The notes under the pieces were generated by a model. That model worked only from the letters and a program-made list of their open reading frames with translations. It was not told where the DNA came from and did no database searches. This document shows positions 24,601-39,600 of a stretch of 64,000 nt of DNA, one piece after another. The translations under genes were made by a program, and so were the position numbers. Numbering within the stretch: the first letter of the stretch is position 1; every line of letters starts with the position of its first letter. This stretch comes from Saccoglossus kowalevskii (lineage: Eukaryota; Hemichordata; Enteropneusta; Harrimaniidae): NCBI RefSeq assembly GCF_000003605.2, contig NW_003147276.1, positions 212,406 to 276,405 of the forward strand, read 5' to 3'.

Positions 24601-27600
24601 CAAAACGATTGTTTTGTCGAGTAACAGGCAAGTCTTTATGTTTGTTAATGGTTATCATAGCAACTGAATTGGCAGGGAAGAGTTGAAACAAAGCTGCTGT
24701 GCAAGAAAGAGAAATCTGAAAGACTAATACACAGTATGTTGTTATACCATAGGAACACTGCCTATGCATTATATGTCTATTTTAACAGGATATTTATTTT
24801 AAACAAACAAATTTTGAAGTATTATTTCTACAGAGAATATTTTCAAAATACAAATGTTTTATTTAAAAAGTAATTAGGTCTGAATGCAAGTGAAACTAGA
24901 ATGGGTGTGGTGCCTATAACCCTTTAAAGATTGCAGCCAGTTCAGTGAGTTTGTTCAGTCTAGCATCTTCGTGATTATTCTCCTATTTTCAGCTTATTAA
25001 ATACATTTCATATTTTTTACTTTTATGCCTGAGACTTGGTAAAATGTGATTGTTTCAGTGGCGGATGGCAAGAAAGTTAAGAAAGAGACGTGGTTGCAAC
25101 CTGTATTTATGGTGGATTCTGCATGGCATCTATGTTATATGTTTCCTCTGCTTATAAGTGATTTCAAGAGGATAAATGAAAGAATCAACAGAAACTGTAA
25201 AAAGAGTGAAGTAGGCTGTTCATTAAACAAGAGACACTACTCCACAGAATCAAGTTGAAGTGACACCCAAGACAATATACAGTAACAGCTATTTATTGTT
25301 AAGAACACTACACTAAAAATATCCAATGTCAAGAGGTCAGTGAACCATGGGGCAGCCAGACAACTGTATTTTGGAAAAAAGTTAACAAGTAAATGAAGTG
25401 GGGTGGTAACGCTCTCATCTCTGTGCCAAATATCAGTTGATACAGCATGTGTGAAGAAGACACAACTGTCATCCATTGTTCAGAAAATTTGCATATTCAG
25501 ATTAGGGGTTTGTTATACTTATCAGCCAATCAACATCACTGTCATCCATTGTTCAGAAAATTTGCATATTCAGATTAGGGGTTTGTTATACTTATCAGCC
25601 AATCAACATCACTGTCATCCATTGTTTGGAAAATTTGCATATTCAGATTAGGGGTTTGTTATACTTATCAGCCAATCAACATCACTGTCATCCATTGTTT
25701 GGAAAATTTGCATATTCAGATTAGGGGTTTGTTATACGTATCAGCCAATCAACATCACTGTCATCCATTGTTCAGAAAATTTGCATATTCAGATTAGGGG
25801 TTTGTTATACTTATCAGCCAATCAACATCACTGTCATCCATTGTTTGGAAAATTTGCATATTCAGANNNNNNNNNNNNNNNNNNNNNNNNNNNNNNNNNN
25901 NNNNNNNNNNNNNNNNNNNNNNNNNNNNNNNNNNNNNNNNNNNNNNNNNNNNNNNNNNNNNNNNNNNNNNNNNNNNNNNNNNNNNNNNNNNNNNNNNNNN
26001 NNNNNNNNNNNNNNNNNNNNNNNNNNNNNNNNNNNNNNNNNNNNNNNNNNNNNNNNNNNNNNNNNNNNNNNNNNNNNNNNNNNNNNNNNNNNNNNNNNNN
26101 NNNNNNNNNNNNNNNNNNNNNNNNNNNNNNNNNNNNNNNNNNNNNNNNNNNNNNNNNNNNNNNNNNNNNNNNNNNNNNNNNNNNNNNNNNNNNNNNNNNN
26201 NNNNNNNNNNNNNNNNNNNNNNNNNNNNNNNNNNNNNNNNNNNNNNNNNNNNNNNNNNNNNNNNNNNNNNNNNNNNNNNNNNNNNNNNNNNNNNNNNNNN
26301 NNNNNNNNNNNNNNNNNNNNNNNNNNNNNNNNNNNNNNNNNNNNNNNNNNNNNNNNNNNNNNNNNNNNNNNNNNNNNNNNNNNNNNNNNNNNNNNNNNNN
26401 NNNNNNNNNNNNNNNNNNNNNNNNNNNNNNNNNNNNNNNNNNNNNNNNNNNNNNNNNNNNNNNNNNNNNNNNNNNNNNNNNNNNNNNNNNNNNNNNNNNN
26501 NNNNNNNNNNNNNNNNNNNNNNNNNNNNNNNNNNNNNNNNNNNNNNNNNNNNNNNNNNNNNNNNNNNNNNNNNNNNNNNNNNNNNNNNNNNNNNNNNNNN
26601 NNNNNNNNNNNNNNNNNNNNNNNNNNNNNNNNNNNNNNNNNNNNNNNNNNNNNNNNNNNNNNNNNNNNNNNNNNNNNNNNNNNNNNNNNNNNNNNNNNNN
26701 NNNNNNNNNNNNNNNNNNNNNNNNNNNNNNNNNNNNNNNNNNNNNNNNNNNNNNNNNNNNNNNNNNNNNNNNNNNNNNNNNNNNNNNNNNNNNNNNNNNN
26801 NNNNNNNNNTGTCAGCCAGACTACTGAGGAGAGAATCCACAAAATAATTGGATAGCAGCCAGGCTGGCAGATTTAGTATTTAACTTTCAAGACAGTCAAA
26901 ATTAGATTTTCTACTACTTTCTGCGTCTAATAGAGCAAAGTACTAAAGTGGAAGAAGCATTTTTACCAGTATTATACAATAATTACCAAAATGTGTGCAT
27001 AGAAATGTTCAAAAGTAGACTGTGCTTGATGTACCATAAAATCAACTATGTGGTAGGGACCTTGCATGTAATGTCAGCCAGACCTGTTTATGAAGGTTAA
27101 TGTTAGTAATTATTTATGAGGGACTGCCTAACATGTCTGGGTAGAGTGTGATGGATTATGGGTAAAATCATAAACTGTTCTGAGTAAAGGATTTCCTTGG
27201 CATTAACACTTTCTGGTCATCGTTTTAGTATAAAACTTCCTTTTTTCTTGGCAAGGGGAAGCTAGGGATAGGCTAAAGGAAGTTGAGGTTAAGATATTAG
27301 TTTATTTATAGCTCTTTAGATGCATTTATATATGAAGGGAGAAAAGAAAAGAAATCTAACATACCACAAGTTTGAAATTGGCCGTGCACTTCCAGTATAT
27401 CGGCACCATTGTTTTTAGTATCACAAATTATGCAAAGCGGGATAGATCATTCATGGCAAAAAAATATTCAGAAATATTCTTCAATGATGGTAATTATTTC
27501 CTTACAAAGTACAATGACCATAGTTTATACTTTACTTTTAAACTTAAAATTTGTTAATTTGATGCCAAGTCATGTAGAGTAGCATGTTGAATTACCTCAA

Positions 27601-30600
27601 ACTACCTGTGAACCAATAAATCTCAACCTCTGCAATTCATGTACTTCAATGTCCAAAAGGTTATGTCAGTAAAGTTCTATTTTTAGTAAATCTATAAACA
27701 ACTCTGCTTCACTAAGTTGCCAGTCTATGCCTGATACATACTAGAAATGCCTTAACTATATTATCGTCAACAACTTGCGGATCAGGTCAAAATTCAGAAT
27801 GAGAGGTGAAAATGATGCTTCAAAATAGACTGCATTAATTCATAATGTTTTTCCTCAAGCAACACCAAAAGTGTAATTCACTGAAAATAGTCCTCAAAAA
27901 AATATTTCAATATCACTATATCAATCAAGTTTCTCTATGTTTACTCGAATTGAACTTGTTTATGAATAATTAACAACATGGTGCAATACAGCGACATACA
28001 CCAATTGGTATTCCTCTTGATCCACACCTGTTTTTACCTGGACAGGGTTTTATTGAAGGGTTGTACTGAGATGGGGGATGTAACTTACACAACATTAACC
28101 TTTGACATTTTAGGAATTATTATAGGAAGTAAATACTTGAAATGAGCCAAAGGTGGCATAGCTGACGTCATGGCAAAAACATTCCTACTATATATGCAGT
28201 TCACTGACCTATTTGTTTAAAAGTGGTGGTGTCTGCCAGCAAAGCCTGTGAAGCTCATTTACTGTGCCCAATAGTGTCAAGTTACAGGGATGGATCATTG
28301 TACTGATGACTCTGGTGTACATATGTATGCATAACTGCACTTGTTTCATTGTAATTTTATACCTGGCTCCAGGTACATTGTAATCCTCTATTAAGCATTG
28401 AATGCATTTCATTCACAGGTAGTAAACAAAATAATACCATCAAATTATTAGGCATCTCAAAGGAAACTGAACAGGATATGTAAAATATTGTTATAAAATA
28501 TTAAACTTCTAGGGTATGAGGGTAATTTATTATGGCAGGGCAACAAAGTAATGATCTTTGTGGAATAGATCATTTATTTACATTTGAACAAACAAGCCTT
28601 TCCTGAATTACAAGTACAAGCACTTCGCACACACTGGCAATCATTCATTTGAGTATTTACATATGACTTGTTAGACAGTTGAGCAAATTAATTCATGTCA
28701 TAAACTGTCCATGAATTGAATGGGTGCATCAACAAATGCGTCTAATAGTGGAAATATATTACTCAGTTCTGTAACTGGTTATTTTATCAACGCCCACAAG
28801 GAAGTGGATGACCAGGAATCACCAAAATTGCCTGTTGACACATTTGTTGCTTTTAGTACACATTCATGCAGCTGTTCGATGTCCAGTTCTTGATATCTGT
28901 CAGTAATGCACGTGTGATTCATTCTTCAACTGTTCACCTTTTCTTTTAGCAATTTGTACTGCAGCTTGTTTTCCATGTATCAAATGACCAATCAACTGAC
29001 ACTTTCACTCCATAATGGTCTTAGTAGTTTTTTTCACTGTTCACCCAAGCAAAATTTTGTACATTTGTCCTGCGAATCTGCAAATCCACATCTCAAAAAT
29101 CTCTTTTTCATATTGGCAGTGATGATCCACATGTTTCAGCGTTTTGGTATAAGTGTTTTGATTATTATCACAATTGCACATATAAGCACCAGGGGTATAG
29201 CATATTCAATGATCAGTCAATGTTAATTATGACAATATAAAAAGAAAACAAACATACCTTCCACAATAAGTTTAGCATCACAAGATATTCTACCACATAT
29301 GTTAGAAGCTTGACATGTGTAGATACCAGCATCTACTAAGAATGCTTCTTGGATAATCAGAGAACAAGTATCATCGTCTTCGAATATCATCTCATAATGT
29401 TGACCACTTTCTATCTCTTTATGATCTTTGAACCTAGCATAGAGATAGATTAGTGACTAGTGGTTACTGTGGGTCTATAATAGTTATGGGCAACTATTAA
29501 AATAAGGTATCTGCATCCCGTTGATGCCAGGATACCCTATGACTGCCATACACACCACTCAAGGCAAGACATACAACTCCAGCCCAAATCATAAGGACAG
29601 TTACAGTCGTTCTTTGAAATGGATCAGGTTATATGAATAATTTCCAGAGAGTTTATTGGCTACATTGTGTCACATGTAATGCAGAAATATTGAGTACCGG
29701 ATTACCAGGAAAAGTATCCAGATACTGAATAATAATTAATAAATTGCCATATATTTTTATATATTTTCCAGAAGTAGTTGTATGAACTACTGAATACGAG
29801 TAATTTTTGTCCAGCTTGACACTATTAATTGATTCACATGGAATTATGGGACATGTTCTTACCATGTGATTATAGGTTCTGGCATACCAATAACTTTACA
29901 GTCAAACTTGGCAGCACTGCCATCTACAATAGTGGTGTCTTTTAATAATTCAACAAATCTTGGTTTTCTGTAGATGCTTCTCTATCAACGTAGTCAGCTG
30001 AGAATTAAAAAACAACAATGGCGTCAGCTTTCTTCATTTACAGAATTGTTACTCTATTTCTAATTAGCTACTAATTTTTAATCACATAGTATATTCTTCA
30101 TAACACTCATGTGTGCTCCTTGTACGAGAAATAGATATTTTCCTGGAATACTTACGATCAACAGTAAGAATACACTTGGTATAAGTTGTGCCATGAATAT
30201 TAGTGACATTAGCCAAATATTCTCCTGTGTCTTCCAGAGTTGTCTCTTGTATTTCTAGTACAAATACACCAAGTTTACGATCTGCTAGGAACTTGTAATG
30301 CGGATGATCATCACGGATCATAGCGCCATCTTTGTACCATACTACGTTACATGGTGATTGGACTGGAGGAGCATGTACTGTTGAAAGATAAAATAAAATG
30401 TGTTATGATAGTTACTTGTGAAAACTCTTTCATGTTTTGAGTGTTCCTGACTCAACAGATCACAATGTTATTAACTTAAACTATACCTTGGAATGACAGA
30501 GGATAGATGTAACCAAGACCACATGTCTTATCTTGCAAGTTCTTCACAAATTGTGGTGGTAATTCAGATAATCCAAGCTCGGCTCCACGTAATGAACGCA

Positions 30601-33600
30601 GTCTTCTTGCACGCTCACCAAGTGTCATTCTGAAAATAAATTGATATATGTATATATATATTCAGGTTTCAGAGCTTCTCTATTATAAGCCTATTTAGAC
30701 TGAAACTGATTCAACAAAGTGGAGTTTTTTGGGTTTTTTCATAAACTTTCTTTCAAAAACAGTTGTCTCTGAGAAGAGATGATGAAATACAACATATTCC
30801 TTACAACTTGCTGCATCATGTTGGCTCTATCAGCTTCAATGAAAGCACATGTACCTCAATAGTCGTAAATATTGTATACTGGATAATTAAATATGACTTG
30901 TTTTAATCACAGACTCAACCCTCTCATTATGTAAGTGCATAATAGAGCAAAATTTTGAGTTTATATTCTGGAGAATTACAAAATTTTTACTAGATTTTAG
31001 ACAGAAAGTCACAGTAAACAGGTTTACAATTCTTTCCATTTTGACAATGTATAATAAAAGTTTGCTGGCAATACTACTATCTAGGACTTGGTTTTTTTTA
31101 CTTACTTGATTCTTCTGAATCCTTCAACTCTCTTCTCTCCACGTCGTTCAAGTTCCGCTTCATCCATATCTATAAATAAATGGATAGACTTGTAAATTCC
31201 TTTTTTACAACTATTGATTTCTACTTTATGTATTATAATGATAACTGTACAATAAACTTACATTCAATTTCCAGAAGTGCACTGCAGTGTGCTTTGCCAT
31301 ATGAATTCACAGCTTTGCAAGTGTACTGGCCAACATCATCAATTCCGGTATCCATGACAACCAGTGTGTAATGACGATCATCATAAAACATTCTGTATTT
31401 TAGACCAATCTTGAGCATTCTATTGTCTTTATACCATGTAATGAGTGGTTCAGTTAATGCTGATACTTCACATTCAAATCTACCAGCATGTCCTTCCAAT
31501 GCAGATTGGTTCTCCAATGGGATCACAAATCTTGGTGCAGCGTCAAGAATATCTACAGAACAAAGAATGAAATTTAATTTCATTAGTTTTGAAAATCCAT
31601 GACTTCCCAGTACTGTAAAATAATTTACTTTCGCTTGGAATTAATTTTCGCTGAAGGAATGATTCAGTGAAAATAAAATCCAGCGAATATACCTTTTTTT
31701 CCTATATATTACATTCAACTTATCAAAAATTAGTGAAAATAAATTCCATACAAAACACCCAAAAAGTCTTTTCAGTGAAAATGAATTCCACCTAAAATAT
31801 TTACAGTATCTGTTGTTTTATTAGCTGCCACCACATATATCTTAATCCAGTTCGTTTAGATTATTATTAATAATCTTTTGCTTGCTCTTCATTAATGAAT
31901 GTGAGTAATCCATGGATCTGATTCTGAACCCAACCCAATCTAAACTAATCCAATCTTTTCTTTTTCAATCCAATCGAGTCCAGTATAATTTAATTCATTC
32001 CACTCTCAACTCCCAATAATTTAGTGCAATTTAATCCAATCAAAACCAATACAGTCTTATCCAATTTAATCCAGTCTAATCAAATCTATTGTAATCTTAA
32101 CCAATTTAATCTATAATTCTATCAAATCTCAACCAATTAAGTATACTCTAATATAATCTAGAGAGCTCCAATTTCAAGTTTAATCTAATACAATGCAGTC
32201 TAACCTTTTCATGTCACATGATCAACAATATACACAAGTTCATGTACCATGACTTACCCATATATAGTAGTCTTTCATAAAGTGACTTGCCACGATATGC
32301 TTTATGTACAGCTTGTAAGCTACCCATGTGTGCCAGTCTACCAATACCAAGTAATGTATCACCAGCACCGTGTGGGCGACGTCTTTCATGGAATTCACGA
32401 AGTTTGTCGGTGCATAATTTTCTAGCTTTTCGTCTAGCATCTTCGTCAGTTTGCATTTTCAACCATGGATGACGGATGGCTTCCTGTACACTCATACGTT
32501 GTGGTTTTTCTTTCACCAGTAGTTTTTCAATGAAATCTAAGGCTTCATCTGATATATCGTCGAATGCCTCTTCATCAAAGTCCCACTCAGATTTTGAAAC
32601 GTTACGAAGAGTTTCTTGGTCATCATCACCCAAGAATGGAGAAAGACCACTCAGCCTGAATAAAAGGTGCAAATATCATTAAAATTCCACCAAGAGAATA
32701 AGTTTTTGTTTTTGATTAAGTAGTTAGGAAACAATACACAATATCAATCAAATTAATTTAACTATTTTAAATTTGTCATGTAACTTATTTATCTTAAAAT
32801 ATTATGGCAAGCGATTACCGTAACCCTTTGAAAGTTGGTGCAACATTTTCAATTTTCTGTGTATTTTTCATAATTTTGCTGTTAATTTTCGACCAAACAG
32901 ACATGTTTTTAGAAGATAATTGGAAATAAATTAGGTGGTAAATAGCAATTTTATCATTCAAAGTGTTACAACTGAGAATAAACATATAAACAAAGCTGAG
33001 TAAACAATTGGGAAAATTCTAGAACATAGACAAGAGAAAAAGTTAATCACAATTGCTTGGTGACCATAGTTCTAGTGAAAGCTTTGTAAGTAGACATATG
33101 GCATGGATAACATTACAAAAATCAAATTAAATAGTTAGTCAACCATTTCATCTAAATTAGTTTAACTGCTTACATTCTTTGCAAGATTGACTCATGAGTA
33201 AACAAAACAAAAACTACAGGCATAATAACTGATATGTTTGTATTTTATTCCCTGAAAAGCAATTGTCTGGAACAGACATATTTTCCTAAATACAGGAGCA
33301 TATATTGAAACTGTTTTCATCCATGTGTGACTCATTTTCCGTTTTTTAATGATCAAAATAAATAGAGGAACTCTCACAAACAAACAATTTATCGGTTCAA
33401 GTAACATTTCAAATTATATTGAAGAACAACAAATTTAAATGGTAATTTACTTTCACAATGAGCAAAACTTCATGTAACAGAGTTCTTTTTCACTACACCA
33501 CATTATTTCAGCAAAAATACATAAATATTGAAAACATGATGAACTTACAATATATATGCCATGACTCCAACAGTCCACATATCAGTCGGTAAACCAATAG

Positions 33601-36600
33601 GTTCAAAGTTGACAACTTCTGGTGCCACGAATTCAGGTGTACCAAACATTACTTTGATTTGTTCACCAGGATCCATATGGCGTGCGAGACCGAAGTCAAT
33701 CAACTTGATGTCATAACCAGTACGTGTTGCACATAAGATGTTCTCAGGCTGAAAATAAATAAACACACAACATCAGTTTAGAAAAATCAGTAGAATACTG
33801 GACAGAATGAACATACAATAATCTGTTATGGTTTTTTTTTTTTTTTAAATATTATTACCGATACCAACTATTTGTATCAATGAACTCAAAATGTGATCTT
33901 TTCACCAGAGTTTATGTTTTTGCTATAGAAGGCTCACTTATTTGTAATTCATGATCCAATAAAAAAGGATGCTGCTTTGATTTTTTGATAAAAGATGCGG
34001 CATGGCATCATATTTGATCAAGGCAGTAAATGTGTTCTGATTCAGTAAATGCATATATTAGTATTCGTGTATACAAAATGCATACAGGCACTGCATGTAA
34101 TGACTATGGTATTTTGAGATGTGCACTTTGATGCTTCACATGCAGGCACTGCATGTAATGACTGTGGTATTTTGAGATGTGCACTTTGATGCGTCACATG
34201 CAGGCATTGCATGTAATGACTGTGGTATTTTGAGATGTGCACTTTGATGCGTCACATGCAGGCACTACATGCAATGACTGTGGTATTTTGAGATGTGCAC
34301 TTTGATGCGTCACATGCAGGCACTGCATGTAATGACTGTGGTATTTTGAGATGTGCACTTTGATGCGTCACATGCAGGCACTACATGTAATGACTGGTAT
34401 TTTGAGATGTGCACTTTGATGCGTCACATGCAGGCACTGCATGTAATGACTGTGGTATTTTGAGATGTGCACTTTGATGCGTCACATGCAGGCACTGCAT
34501 GTAATGACTGTGGTATTTTGAGATGTGCACTTTGATGCGTCACATGCAGGCACTGCATGTAATGACTGTGGTATTTTGAGATGTGTACTTTGATGCGTCA
34601 CATGCAGGCACTGCATGTAATGACTGTGGTATTTTGAGATGTGTACTTTGATGCGTCACATGCAGGCACTGCATGTAATGACTGTGGTATTTTGAGATGT
34701 GCACTTTGATGCGTCACATGCAGGCATTGCATGTAATGACTGTGGTATTTTGAGATGTGCACTTTGATGCGTCACATGCAGGCACTGTATGTAATGACTG
34801 TAGTATTTTGAGATGTGTACTTTGATGCGTTTCTAATCGAGCAAATACTTACCTTGATATCAAGATGTAGAATATTCTTTTCATGCATATATTTGATGCC
34901 ATCACACAACTGTCTCATGTATATCACAACCTCAGGCTCAGTTAGGACGTAGTTTTCGTCAATTAAACGTTCAAAGAGTTCACCACCAGACAAGCTTTAA
35001 ATGAAATATTCAAACAAATTGTTATACAAGCAGAAAAGATTGTGAGTTTTACTATCAGAGGAATTTAATTAAATTTTCTCACTATGCCACTATAATAGAA
35101 AGATGATCACACAGTCCTGTCATGTAGTCCGAAACTGGATGATGATCTCTATTGCAAAATGCACTATATGTCAGCTCTCGCACTTGGACAATGCACAAAA
35201 AACGTCAGGAGAGACAAGAGTGGCATTCAATGTTCGACAGTGTCGACTGGCACAAAAAAAAATAAATGTAATTATCCAACTTACAATTCTAGAACCATGA
35301 TAATTTCTTCATCCGTTTCAAATACTTCATGTAATTGCAATAAGCGTTTATGATGTAACTGACACATTATTTCAATTTCTTTTTTAACGGCTTTTCTTTC
35401 ATCTTCTCCAACTGTAATAAACTTAGCAGCCCAAGTCTTGGTGGTTGTTTTCTCAATTGCACGATAGACAACACCATATGCTCCCCTAGAATCCAATGAA
35501 TAGTTAGTTTTAATACTCACAAAAGAAGGAAGGAAAATAAAAATAATGTGCACTGGTGGGGAAAAGAAAATCATAAAAATTTGTACAACTGACAATTCAC
35601 ATTTTAGACCTCATGAATGGTTATAAATAGTATCAAAATAATGTTAATAAAATAATAGTGGCTATGGGTAATTTCCAACTCGATCCTTACCTGCCAAGTT
35701 CTTCACATATTTCATAATGATCATACACAGATCCAGGTCGGCCACGTATCACATCGTATGGCAAGAAATCCAAATCAACTTGATTATCATAGAATTTACG
35801 CTTGTATTCATAATCTTCAAATTCAGGTCTTTCAGGTGAACGTGCTGAAAAAAAAGAACAATCATATTTCTGTCAAGAATACTGTAGAACTGTTGCTATT
35901 TCGCAAGACACAATTTTTCATTAATTATGCAAATATGAATAAATCTTTGAAGTATCTAGCTGCGAATATTTCCCTATGGTCTTTGAGACTGAAAGTTACA
36001 GTCACTTTCACAAATGTCTTAAAATTAATATGAAATTAGCAATTTTCTGATACATTTTATTATCCAGCGTGTATCCCTAACGTATGCAAGCATCTCTGAA
36101 AAGCTGATTTATACAGGGTCTTCTGGTTTGCAAAGAATCAACATTCAAGACAAGCCAAGTCCAAAATAATCAATATGCACAATGAAATGGATTCAGCAAA
36201 GAGGCAATCGTTTTTATACATTTTTATTTTTTTTATACCTAAACTTTAAAAGCCACAAAGATATAGACCATAGGATGTGACACCAGTACGAGGACGTATC
36301 AGACACAATAATTACAAAAACATAGAAAAATATAAAATTTAACTTTCTTTATACCAATTCTTTGAAGGTAAGGTTAGACATTTTAAACTTACGTGTGGTC
36401 TTTATAGTTTTACTAACTTCTGATGATTCACTTTCACCGTGGAGATTGAGAGCTCTAGTTCTGAACTGATACTCAGTGTGTTCCTTCAATCCAAGGATAG
36501 TATGTGATGTATTCCTTGTTGTTATACACCTTGTCCATGTATCAGTACCCACTTCACGTTTCTCAACAAAGAAAGACGAGACACGTGAACCGCCATCATA

Positions 36601-39600
36601 CACAGGTGGCAACCAAGACAGACGAACTGAGTCTTTTGATACATCCATCACTTCAAGCTCCCTTGGAGGATCTGGATACCGGAGAATCTTCAGCGTTACC
36701 GTACCAGTATCATGCCCAAGGCAATTGGAAGCTACGATAGCATACTGACCAGAATCCTCTTTGGTCACTTTGCGGATCGTGAGGTAAGTTTCATTGTCTG
36801 TTGTGTTGATTTCATAATGATCTTTATGTGCCAAATCAACACCATCCTTATCCCATGCAATAGTTGGTGTTGGTATACCAGAGTATGGTATGCGTAGTTT
36901 CACCATCTCACCTTGAACACACACCAAAGGTACTCTCAGACGAGCTGGTGGAGTTACTTTGGGTGCAACTGTTGAAAAATTGAAAAAAAAGTGCATCAAG
37001 TTTACAAATCTCAGTACAAAGTATCTAATTTTACCCTACAAGTTTTTAGTTTGTATTTTTAAATAACAATTAAAAGTTTGCATTGCATTTCTGATAGTAA
37101 TTTGAACAAATTGTGCTCCAAGTTACATGAACATTAATTTGCTGTTAATCACTAGAAACAGAATGAGTGTAGTTATTTTGTTTGCATCTACAAATGGCTC
37201 TAAGTATAATGTAGAAATGAGAAGAGTCAATAAAACAAGTTGTATTGTTTTGGTCTTTCTAAAAAACTAAATAAATACTGCACTGTTGTGTACATCGACA
37301 AAAATAAAAAGCTGATAGAATATAAAAGATCCATAAAAATTGTAGATGACTGTTACCTTGTATGAATAGCTGAGCTCTGGATGATATTGTAGCAGCTTTG
37401 TTATTGCATCTGATAGCATAGTCACCAGTATCCTCATTGTAAACATCTTTGATTGTCAGTGTATGAATATTACCATATGCTTCAATCTTATATTTGAGAC
37501 TATGTTGAATATGTCTGCCGTGACGGAACCACTGTACTTCGGGTTGTGGATAACCAGCAACCTCTGCGGTGAATGTTGCCACTTTACCACACACAACATA
37601 CGTTGTTTCAAGTTCTTTCACAAAGTGGGCTGGTATAGGCTCTATTGTCAAATAAATACATTATATTAAAAACAAATTAAATTAACATAGTAGCTATAAA
37701 AGCAGCAAGGAATTTCTACAAGTCCCTTGGCTTAATTTTGCCAAATATACTGGTATATAACTAGCCTCAGAATAAAATGTCAACTAACCAACAAGATCCT
37801 TGATGAGTACAGCCTTAGACGAGAAACTTGGTTCGCTAAGTCCAGCTCTGTTTTCGGCAACAATACGGAATTCATATGCAGAGTCTTCAATAAGATTGAC
37901 AACGTTATACTGAGTGTCTGTCAATTCACTGCGACTTGCACGGAACCAACGACGACTTGTAGTTTCACGTTTCTCCACAATGTAGCCAGTGATTGGACTG
38001 CCACCGTCAGAGACAGGTGGTTGCCATGACAGATGAACACTATCTCTTGTAATGTTAGTCACAGTGGGAATGCCAGGTTGACCTGGTTTATCTGTTGGTT
38101 GCATAGAAAAAAGACAAATGTTGCATTATCACTGGTAATTAATTTTAGGTATTTTACATTTCATCACATTTACTGGATTTTAAATTTTAGTCAATGAGTT
38201 CAATCAATCCCTTCAGTATGTTCAAATTTAGTGGATTTCCCATCAACAAAATTAGAGAAATTAAAACCAGGTGTAGAATTAATGAACTTTCTCCTGTCAA
38301 AATTATGATGCATTTTTTCACTCAATAATGTATTTTTGTCAATTTAGAATTGAATGAACATAACCTCCTACTGCTTATGGGTTTTGTTTTGTTGTTTTTG
38401 AAAAATTTGAAAAATTTTATTTTGTAAAAGACACCTTCAGTGTTTAAAAAGGTTGAGTAACACAATAGATAAACATTTGTATGAAAAATGAGGAGGAATA
38501 CTGATTTTTGTCATTTACATACACAACAGCTGAGTTGAATACTTTTCACCTAAAATGGGCAAAATATGTGAATTTTTTCTCTAAACTCTACATAGATTTT
38601 AATCAGCACACAAAATTTGGAATTATTTCAGAGTTATAAGAAAACAAAATGTTATTACATACCATAAGGCCTCTTAGCTAATACAGACTCCATAGCTTCT
38701 AAGTGATGGCCAATTCCATGAATATTCTCAGCGCAGACACGGAACACATAATGATGTCCTTCAATGAGATTGATGACTCTGTGTTCTAGTAATGGTGTAG
38801 TGCCAACTCTTAACCAGGAACCTTTGTTAGTTTCTCTCATCTCAATGATGTAACGGAGGATGGACGATCCACCATCATCACTTGGTGGCTCCCAAGATAT
38901 GGTCATGGCGTCCTTAGCTACATCAAAGCATCTAAGAGGACCAGTTGGTGGACCAGGTTTATCTGTTAAATACAACATTATTGCATCATTAGGAATAGTT
39001 TTCATTGGTTGACAGCAGTAAAATCAGGAGAGGGCAACTGAAGCGTGTGATCAGTCCATTTTTTTTCTTGAGTGTGCCAACATTATTTCCTTGCAACACT
39101 TTGCATACAATTTTTCTCACTCTGTCTTGCGATTTTTTTTTAACAAATCCCCCTCCATGATTTCTAATCGCCAACGTCTAATGGGAGCTTGCAGTGATGA
39201 TAACTTACCTTGTACAATAAGTTTTGGTGAGACAGACAGTCTACCCTGTGGATTTGACACTGTCATGGTGTATTCCCCTTCATCTTCTCTCTCAATATCT
39301 CGTATTGTCAAATAACAGACATTACCCATCACTTCCAGTCTGTATCTTCCTTTACCAATTATTTCTGTATCTCCATGATACCACTGTATATATGGTCTAG
39401 GTACGCCACCAAAGCTCACAGATATTCGCACAGTAGAACCAGCCTTTGCTGACACTTCACGGTTTCTGTGATCTAGCTCAAGGGTTGGTGGTGCTGAAAG
39501 ATGAACATGTTATGTTAATTTCCATTCCTATGTGATGCATTGGTAAATGTTGTCATGACAACAGTCCTAGTTGGTTTAATCAGAACTTGTGAAAGTCGTT

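Larger units (their letters stand above)
23549..29257. other. 5.7-kb intron between exons 51 and 52, with assembly gap
   Basis: Non-coding sequence with a 73-bp satellite (25468-25866) running into an N gap (25867-26809). An exon hidden in the gap cannot be excluded, although the phases of exons 51 and 52 agree without one. Confidence 0.7.
31553..32257. other. Intron between exons 45 and 46
   Basis: About 0.7 kb. It holds a family A inverted-repeat element (31611-31809) and a degenerate run of AATCCAAT/TTAATC-like words (about 31900-32140). No exon seen. Confidence 0.7.

Noticed and set aside
25781-26855. Open frames of more than 320 codons on both strands around 26 kb
   Set aside because: They consist almost wholly of the N gap; no real sequence supports them.
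36476-36897. Several plus-strand open frames opposite exon 40
   Set aside because: Antisense shadows of an Ig-Fn3 exon whose minus-strand frame has clear domain signatures.
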